A stretch of 64,000 nucleotides of DNA from Mytilus trossulus (taxonomy: Eukaryota > Mollusca > Bivalvia > Mytilida > Mytilidae): assembly GCF_036588685.1 (NCBI RefSeq), contig NC_086374.1:23552886-23616885 (forward strand), in the 5' to 3' direction. Positions within the stretch are counted from its first letter, which is position 1; every line of letters starts with the position of its first letter. A model generated the notes under the pieces. The model saw nothing but the letters and a program-made list of their open reading frames with translations, did not search any database and was not told the DNA's origin. The translations under genes were made by a program, and so were the position numbers. Of this stretch, positions 57,601-64,000 are shown in pieces.

Positions 57601-60594
57601 CAAATGTTATGTATTCAGGCCTAGAGCTAATAAAGTGAAGATTTTTCAACAAAAATATATCTTTCCAATTAAAATCATGATTATTATATCATACAATTAT
57701 AATTAACAAAGTAAGGTTAGACACAGACTAATGGTAATAGACTACACTGACCCTTTGGGCCAGATGAGCTGAAAAAGTACAATTGCATTCTAAAATAATG
57801 AAACATAATAAAAACAAAACAAACACAATACTTATTGTATGGCACTGTTATAAATAACATATACATTCATCACTATAAATGTATATCATCAACAAAATAT
57901 AAGTTATTTGAACAATTCTAGTGACAATCAAAAATCTACTGCCTGTGACAAGCACTTTTGTCAGTTTAAAATTTTCTTAAAAAAAAACTTTACATTTTCT
58001 GCAATGCACACATATTTGTGTATTTTGCAATATTTTAAAACAGTTTTTAAAACAGTTAAAAAATTGAAACATTTTGCTTCAAGAAAGAATCATATTCTCT
58101 TGAATGACAGTAAAATCAAAATGAACTGGTACTGTATACAGAAATTGTACTGTTGTTCTCAGCTCATATGATAAGAAAGATGTGTAGATACATTATTATT
58201 AAAGTTAGTAAATATACATAAGCTCACATTCTGATAGATGAATAAATGTTCCGTATACAGTATATAATCACTGTTTAGAATATCATATTTTTTTTCATTT
58301 TTTAAAATAAGCAGAATTTTATCCTACAAAGTATTACCAACAGCTGTTTTAAGGACCAGGTGTTTTAAAAAAAAATATGAACATAATTGTTCTAGTTATG
58401 GACTCATGTTATTTAAATAAGCAGTGACAAAATTTGTCTATTGCCATCAAATCATTATAAGAAGGGCTACCTTATAAGACTTCATTCACATGGTACAGAT
58501 TTTCTATTAAATTGTTTTAAAAGGCAGTCTTAATTTGATATAAGTTATTCCCCCTTCCTACAAAGAATGATTTAATGGTCTGCTGTAATGAAAAGCAAGA
58601 TTGAGAAGAAAATATCAAATTTTAACAACTTTATCATTAAAATAATCTCAGCATAAAATTCAAAGATGGTTAGACATATATCATGTATATTGGAAATAAA
58701 GTCAGTTAAATTTATTTCAGAATTTATATCAACAACAAAATATTACTTAAAATTAAACAGGATATATCTACTTGTTACCCCTTCTTGTAAAAACTTCAAC
58801 ACACACTGCTATCATTTATTAGTGTAGGAAATTGTACCAGTGCTTAATAAAATTAGTTACTTATATTAAAATACATTATTGTTGTCTTTGAACCTAGGAA
58901 TTTGTCCATATAAATTTCTGGTATATTTAATTATAATCATTCACTGTAAGAGTTTTCATACAATCATACTCAACCAATAATAATGCATTGAAAAGAAATT
59001 ATAAAATTGGAAATGATTTGCACATACATGACCACTTGGCACTAAAACATAAGCAACACTGCAACACTTAGCACTGGTAATCAGAATACAAATAATTATC
59101 ACAACCTCAAGTCCCCTTCTTACAATGTCTACAGATATTTAATGGAAATAGAAAAGATGTGAACTGCCTGATACAAAAAAAGTATATTTGTTTCTTAAAT
59201 CTAAAGAAATATAGTAAATTTCACAGCTAATGCACTAAATATAAAGTAACTTGGTTGAATTCTAATGTTTAATGATAGTGATGACCAATCATTACAATTT
59301 GATGTATGTACTCTGCATCTAAAGCTCAGTAGTGTTAGTATGATCACATGGAGGCCTAGAGGGCAACTGATGGTAAGGCAACCAGAGTTTATAATTGATA
59401 TTTGCTGCTTTTTGCTAAGCATACAGCTTTTAGAAGAAAGATTAAAGACCATTAGTAAGATGATGCATACTTTAACCATATAAATATGACTCAGCAGGCT
59501 GATATAGTACAAAGCAGAATATACCAGAAAATTAACCTGTTAGCAACGGCCCTACTTCCACATTTTTTTCTGAGTCACAGAAAAAAATAATTAATACTGA
59601 TGTAAATAAAACAAAACATATTACTTGGGTAATAATTTTCATGGATTTCAAATTAAAAGTAAAAACTTGAAATTTACTTGTTAATAAAAATGAGTTTTAC
59701 TATACATTATGCATTAGTCATGCCGTTTGGAAAATGGGGACTAAGATATTTCAAAAATTAGAAAAGAAAGATAATTTTTAACACCAGAAGTCATTTCATA
59801 TCATATTTTACCTTGATATCAAAATTAATCATATTAATTGAAATCTTAGCACTATGAATGTTTAATAATGATGGCAGTCATTTTAAAAATATAAAATGTC
59901 GGACATTAAATTGCTTTTGACAACAGGAATTAATTCGACATGTTCGATTTATCTTGTTTTAGATGTATATTATAAAATTTCATTGAAATCCAAGCACTTA
60001 ATGCTTATAAATGTACTTTATATGACAGATAACTTAGGACATCTACATATCGTTTACAAAAATGTGAAAAATTTCATCGATGCCCTACCTATACTTTTGG
60101 AACTTTTGTATGAACAAAATTTGTTGACAGACAAAGTGATACTTATAGAAACTTTTATGAAAGATTATGGTAAAATCTACAAAATTATAATTCTTTATGG
60201 GTCGAACTGCATATGATCCATAATATAAGCAAGGGAATATTTGGCATGCATAAAATATCACTGCCTATTGGTTTGAACTAATGATCTAAAAGACTTCCTT
60301 AATACCTTCGTAAAATTTGGTATGCAAAAAAATAAGTACTGCCTATTGGTTTTAATTTGATAATTCAAATGACTTCATTAATGTCTCTGGAAAAATTTAT
60401 AATCTCTTCTTAGTTAATAAAAGTACAAGAAACAGGGTTTCAATTGAATAAACCCTTGCCTGTGAAATGAAAAATTTACAGAACAATTTAAACACAAAAC
60501 AAAGTGCAATTTGGTACTGTTATATTTACTTGAATGAAATCCCTACACATAATACAAGCTCAGATCTGTGATTATCATCTAGAGAAGGGGAACT
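54621..60594. other. Gene-free stretch upstream of (3' to) the BMPR2-like gene
   Basis: Six kilobases of AT-rich DNA. No ORF with family features was found on either strand; the 59896-60216 frame (106 codons) shows no motif. The right-hand part probably includes the 3' UTR of the minus-strand receptor gene. No clear repeat family was recognised. Confidence 0.5.
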
Positions 60595-62063
60595 TTAACA
60601 ATTACAGTGACTAATTTTGACAGAATTGTCATCACAGCACTTTTTGATTTGATACAAACTAGCACTTGTCTGTTTCATACAATAATTCTCATCGTCATCT
60701 TCATTACAATACTGACTCATTAACCGATCATCATACAATGAAAAGCGTCCATGTTTGACCTTGACAGGTGTTTTCACACGGCGCTTTATTTTAAATTTCC
60801 TGTCTTGTATATTGTTCTGTGGATATGTTTGACTAGAGTTGACTTTGTAGTTGTGTCCTTTTAATTTGAGTGAATCAGGTCGATGAAGTTTCAATACTCC
60901 ATTCTCGTCTTTGTAAGGAGATATATCTGAAGTACTTTTTGAGTACTTTTCATCATTTTCTTTATCTTTTATCACAAGTTTGAACTTCTGTGGCTGGAAC
61001 AACTCCATACGAGCAATTCCAATTTCATCAGAGAGATCAGGTAAAACTCTATCATCTGGTTCTGTTGAGTCTTCTGAAGTGTCTGTCCCAATCTGATTGG
61101 AAACAGTAATATTTGAAGGTCTATGGACTGGCCTTCCATTCTGTATACTGACAACTAAGTCTTTGTGTCTGTTTTGTTGATCATGGTTTGATGGTGTTTG
61201 ATTATATATGTTAGCACTGTTTTGTTTTGGTCTTAGACCTGGATTTATACTGGGTTGACGTGAAGCACTAATCCTTTCATTTAACTGAACACCACTGTCA
61301 CTTTCAGCATTTAGAGATTGCACATTCCCATTAACGTTTGATTTTCCCCAGGGTTTTGAACCCAAGTGGAAAAAACCTAAAGGATTAAATCCTCTCTGTC
61401 CAAATAATTTTTCCAAAAAAGTTTTTTTAGCCTCGGTTTTATTTCCAGCGTTTATTATATTAGCATTTTTGGGTCGTGTTCCCATACCTGTTCTGTGAAC
61501 TTGGTTCTGAAGATATGGAATCGGTGCATGAACATGCCGTGTATTCATATTTAACACATCACTTTGAACTAAAGAAGTATCTAAATTTTCATTGACATTA
61601 TCCAACTGACTGTCATTTAGAGATAAATTATTATTCATATTATGCAGTTCATTTCCATATATCAATGTATTACCAGAGATGGCAAGTTCTTCATCACTGC
61701 GTTTGTGTGTATTTCTTTCCACGGTTGGATTATGACCTTGATGGGGTTGAAGCACACGGTTATTCTTCTCTAGCATTACATTAAAATTTTTCTGGAATGT
61801 TTCCCCTTCTGAAGGGGTTGAAGGTATAAAAGTTTCAACAGTAGAATTTGATACACTCATTGCTCTACGAGGAAATGAGTTATCAATGTCACGACTGACA
61901 TTAGTATTTGGTGGAGAACTAATAATAAGATGACCTGTACTGCTGTCATTAAGTTCTGAGATATCTGGTCGTAATGAAGAGGGTTCTGATGAGACAGATG
62001 GCCCCTCTATACTCTCCATAGTAGTACTGAACATATTACTGGTGGTTGTCAGAGGAGTTGGTG
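60595..62063 (-). CDS. BMPR2: BMPR2-like last exon: cytoplasmic tail
   Basis: The acceptor (TTTTTAG on the minus strand) is at 62064-62065, and the exon opens in phase 1 with [10 protein letters not shown]. Stop at 60595-60597. The tail is low in hydrophobic residues, rich in S, N, T and P and probably disordered. [12 protein letters not shown] and KIKRRVKTP near the end are the parts most like vertebrate tails. Confidence 0.92.
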
Positions 62064-63897
62064 CTAAAAATAGAAGAAACAAATTTTAGAACTTTCCCTC
62101 ATGAAACTTGAGGCTGACCTGCATCATTTTACCTATTTGGCTCAAAACAAAACTTTAAAGTATTGACCCTCATATCTGTACTTACCATCAATTTGTTGTT
62201 GGGATATACAAATACCTGGCCACGTAAACCCTGTGTAGTATTTCTATTTGTATCCATCAGATGAGTTATGCCTTTTTCAATGGATTTTTATAGTTCGTTT
62301 TTATGTTGTACTGTTACACCACTGTCCCAGGTTAGGGGAGCGTTGGGATCATGCTAACATGTTTAACCCCTCCACATTCTGTATAGATGTGCCTGTCCCA
62401 AGTCAGGAGCATGTAATTCAGTGGTTGTCGTTTTTTGTTTTTTTTGTGTACATAAATTATGTCATTAGTTTTCTCATTTGAATAGTTTTACATTTGTTAT
62501 TTCAGAGCCTTTTATAGCTAATAGTATGGTATGGGCTTTGCTCATTGTTGAAAACCATACAGTGACCTATAGTCATTAATTTCTGTGTCATTTGGTCTCT
62601 TGTGGATAGTTGTCTCATTGACAATCATACCACATCTTCTTTTTTATATTGTATCCTTTCCAACCATAGTTTTTACCTTTATTCTTAGACTCTTGCACCC
62701 AAAGGGTCATCATATCTAACATTCTTTCTTCAACACACATAGATGTCAGTCTAGCTTCAGCATCATGGTCCCAGCAATCTTCCATAGTATCTTTTAATGC
62801 CCTAACAGCCTGAAATGTTCATTTAAAAAAAAGTTGTTTTATAAGAGACAAAATATTGTTATTTACTGCTTCCCTGCTAAGCAAACACCATTTGTGAGGA
62901 AGAGTTAATATGTGTTGCTTGGACTTAGAATAATATGTCTCAGTGGGTTATATTTTTTTGTGAGTTCATGGATTTATCATCAGTCATATTGTGTTATTTA
63001 ATAGGAAACTGGGCACAAACAAAAATTTTTGGTTTGTCTTTTAGATTATAGTGAGCTTGCATTTTAAAAATCAAACTCAGCATGCTTGTATTGTATCGAA
63101 CAGGTTATACTTGTATCTTTTTAACATGATATTGTACAAAACATGGTATATTTGTATCTGTTTAGTATGTTATTGTACAAAGCAGGGTATGAGCCTAGGC
63201 TCCATGTTGAAGACCATACCATGACCTTTAATGGTTAACTTTTATAAATTGTGACTTGGATGGAGAGTTGTCTCATTGGCACTCATACCACATCTTCCTA
63301 TATCTATATATTGGTATCTTTCAAACATGGTATTGTATTAAACATGAATGATGATATATTTGTATCTCTTTATCATGTTATTATTCATATTGACTAGTTT
63401 CTTTAACATATTGCAGATTGCTAAACAAAATAAATAAAAGAAAAAAAGTCTGTTTGTTAACAGTTTTTCAATTAAATTATTAGTGGTAGCCAGCAGAATT
63501 TGTTTACCACAAATTTTCAAGTAACAAAGATTTTAAAATATTATGCAAAATATGATTTATTTTTTCTTACTGTGATCTCTTTCTTTTTACCAATAGGGTA
63601 TATGGATTTATCATCATTCATTTTGTGTCTGTTAATTGAAGAATGGACACAAACTGAAGCTTTATTGTCTCTTTTGAGTTTTTTACATACACATGAATAT
63701 AATATATATATAGTCTTTGCAATATTTTTGTTTCCAGGGGATATGTTCAATTTACATTACCTGATTATAATCTTTCCATACTTCTGAAAACTTTGGTCTA
63801 ACTTTATTACGGGACACTAGAATTTGCATTTCTTCAAACGTTGGATGTAATCCAGCTTCTTTCTGGTATGGTAAAGTATAGTCAGGCACTGGTACAC
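60595..63897 (-). CDS. BMPR2: BMP type II receptor (BMPR2-like), last three exons (5' part outside window)
   Basis: The exons, in transcription order, are 63761-63897, 62677-62809 and 60595-62063. Joins are in frame (phase 0, then phase 1). BMPR2 is a transmembrane serine/threonine kinase that binds BMP ligands and phosphorylates type I receptors. The first two exons encode the end of the kinase C-lobe: [46 protein letters not shown] and [10 protein letters not shown]. The last exon gives a serine- and asparagine-rich cytoplasmic tail of about 489 residues, the long tail that sets BMPR2 apart from activin type II receptors (human tail about 530). Near its end lies KIKRRVKTP, close to the KKRVKTP motif of vertebrate BMPR2. 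The protein ends with a cysteine-rich CNC. Confidence 0.92.
62064..62676. other. BMPR2-like penultimate intron
   Basis: 613 bp. About 62320-62645 is a reversed dispersed repeat ending GTTGTCTCATTGACAATCAT and ACCACATCTTC. Confidence 0.75.
62677..62809 (-). CDS. BMPR2: BMPR2-like exon: end of kinase domain
   Basis: 133 bp. It encodes [20 protein letters not shown] and [17 protein letters not shown]. The Arg in DAEARLT is the invariant arginine of kinase subdomain XI (Arg491 in human BMPR2). Donor G/GTAAAA, acceptor TTTCAG. Confidence 0.95.
62810..63760. other. BMPR2-like intron
   Basis: 951 bp. It includes a truncated reversed dispersed repeat (63185-63305) with CCATGTTGAAGACC and GAGAGTTGTCTCATTGGCAC. 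The remainder is AT-rich, with a TTGTATCTNTTT...ATGTTATTGTAC theme repeated about three times at 63100-63390. Confidence 0.75.
63185..63305 (-). repeat. Dispersed repeat (GAGTGCCAATGAGACAACTC family), reversed fragment
   Basis: It reads GAGCCTAGGCTCCATGTTGA, ACTTTTATAAATTGTGACTT, GGATGGAGAGTTGTCTCATT and CATACCACATCTTCCTATAT. Confidence 0.85.
63761..63897 (-). CDS. BMPR2: BMPR2-like exon: kinase C-lobe
   Basis: 137 bp. It encodes [20 protein letters not shown] and [20 protein letters not shown], matching the kinase subdomain X-XI linker of type II receptors. Acceptor GATTTTAG on the minus strand at 63898-63899; donor CAG/GTAATG below 63761. Confidence 0.93.
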
Positions 63898-64000
63898 CTA
63901 AAATCAAAACACAAAAGATGTGTAAAAAGCACAAAATTATTTGACCTTGAATAAATTTACTTGTCTCTATGACTTTTTTATTCTGTCAAAACTAATGGCC

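Noticed and set aside
1..64000. CRISPR array, phage or bacterial defence system
   Set aside because: All recognisable genes are spliced animal genes; repeats are transposon-derived and have no regular spacer structure.

Overview
The window is AT-rich, intron-bearing, repeat-laden animal DNA. I read it as a bivalve mollusc, most probably a marine mussel of the Mytilus type. The grounds are spliced animal genes (a Ly6/uPAR family, MsrB, a BMP type II receptor), a TRIM-like intronless gene of the kind common in bivalves, and several dispersed repeat families that recur many times here and that I associate with mussel DNA. The species call is an inference, because no sequence search was possible.

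Layout. 1-24,070 (+ strand): a tandem cluster of Ly6/uPAR-type three-finger protein genes. Gene A is represented by its last exon (202-470). Gene B has a signal-peptide exon (8278-8341), a cysteine-rich exon (11017-11157) and a last exon (19293-19642). Gene C has its two cysteine-rich exons (22172-22312 and 23122-23339); its first exon was not found. All the junctions are phase 1 and join in frame. The introns are full of transposon debris: Penelope-like elements, TTAA-bounded inverted-repeat elements, a tRNA-derived SINE and diverged tandem repeats. 24,070-33,280: mostly non-coding, with one clear intronless gene on the minus strand (29444-30748, B-box zinc finger plus NHL-like propeller). 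33,284-41,490: a highly repetitive block. It holds a foldback element packed with short TTTTGT/ACAAAA palindromes, a second inverted-repeat element with a 9-bp target duplication nested in an older repeat, and then five near-identical 1.29-1.31 kb tandem copies of a mosaic built from those same pieces. 41,859-47,721 (+): a complete five-exon MsrB2-like mitochondrial methionine sulfoxide reductase gene, starting only about 370 bp after the array. 50,200-52,945: a broken, truncated Ty3/Gypsy retrotransposon (gag, protease and reverse transcriptase remains). 53,280-54,620: a diverged tandem repeat with an A-rich insertion. 54,620-60,594: no recognisable gene. 60,595-63,897 (-): the last three exons of a BMPR2-like receptor kinase gene, which continues beyond the window.

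The genes do not form one pathway; they are neighbours in a repeat-rich chromosome. The most interesting signals are the Ly6 cluster, including one copy that seems to have lost its GPI-anchor tail by a small deletion, and the order of events readable at 34-41 kb: old repeat, then nested element insertion, then tandem amplification, then homogenisation. I saw no bacterial operon, CRISPR array or defence-type system.
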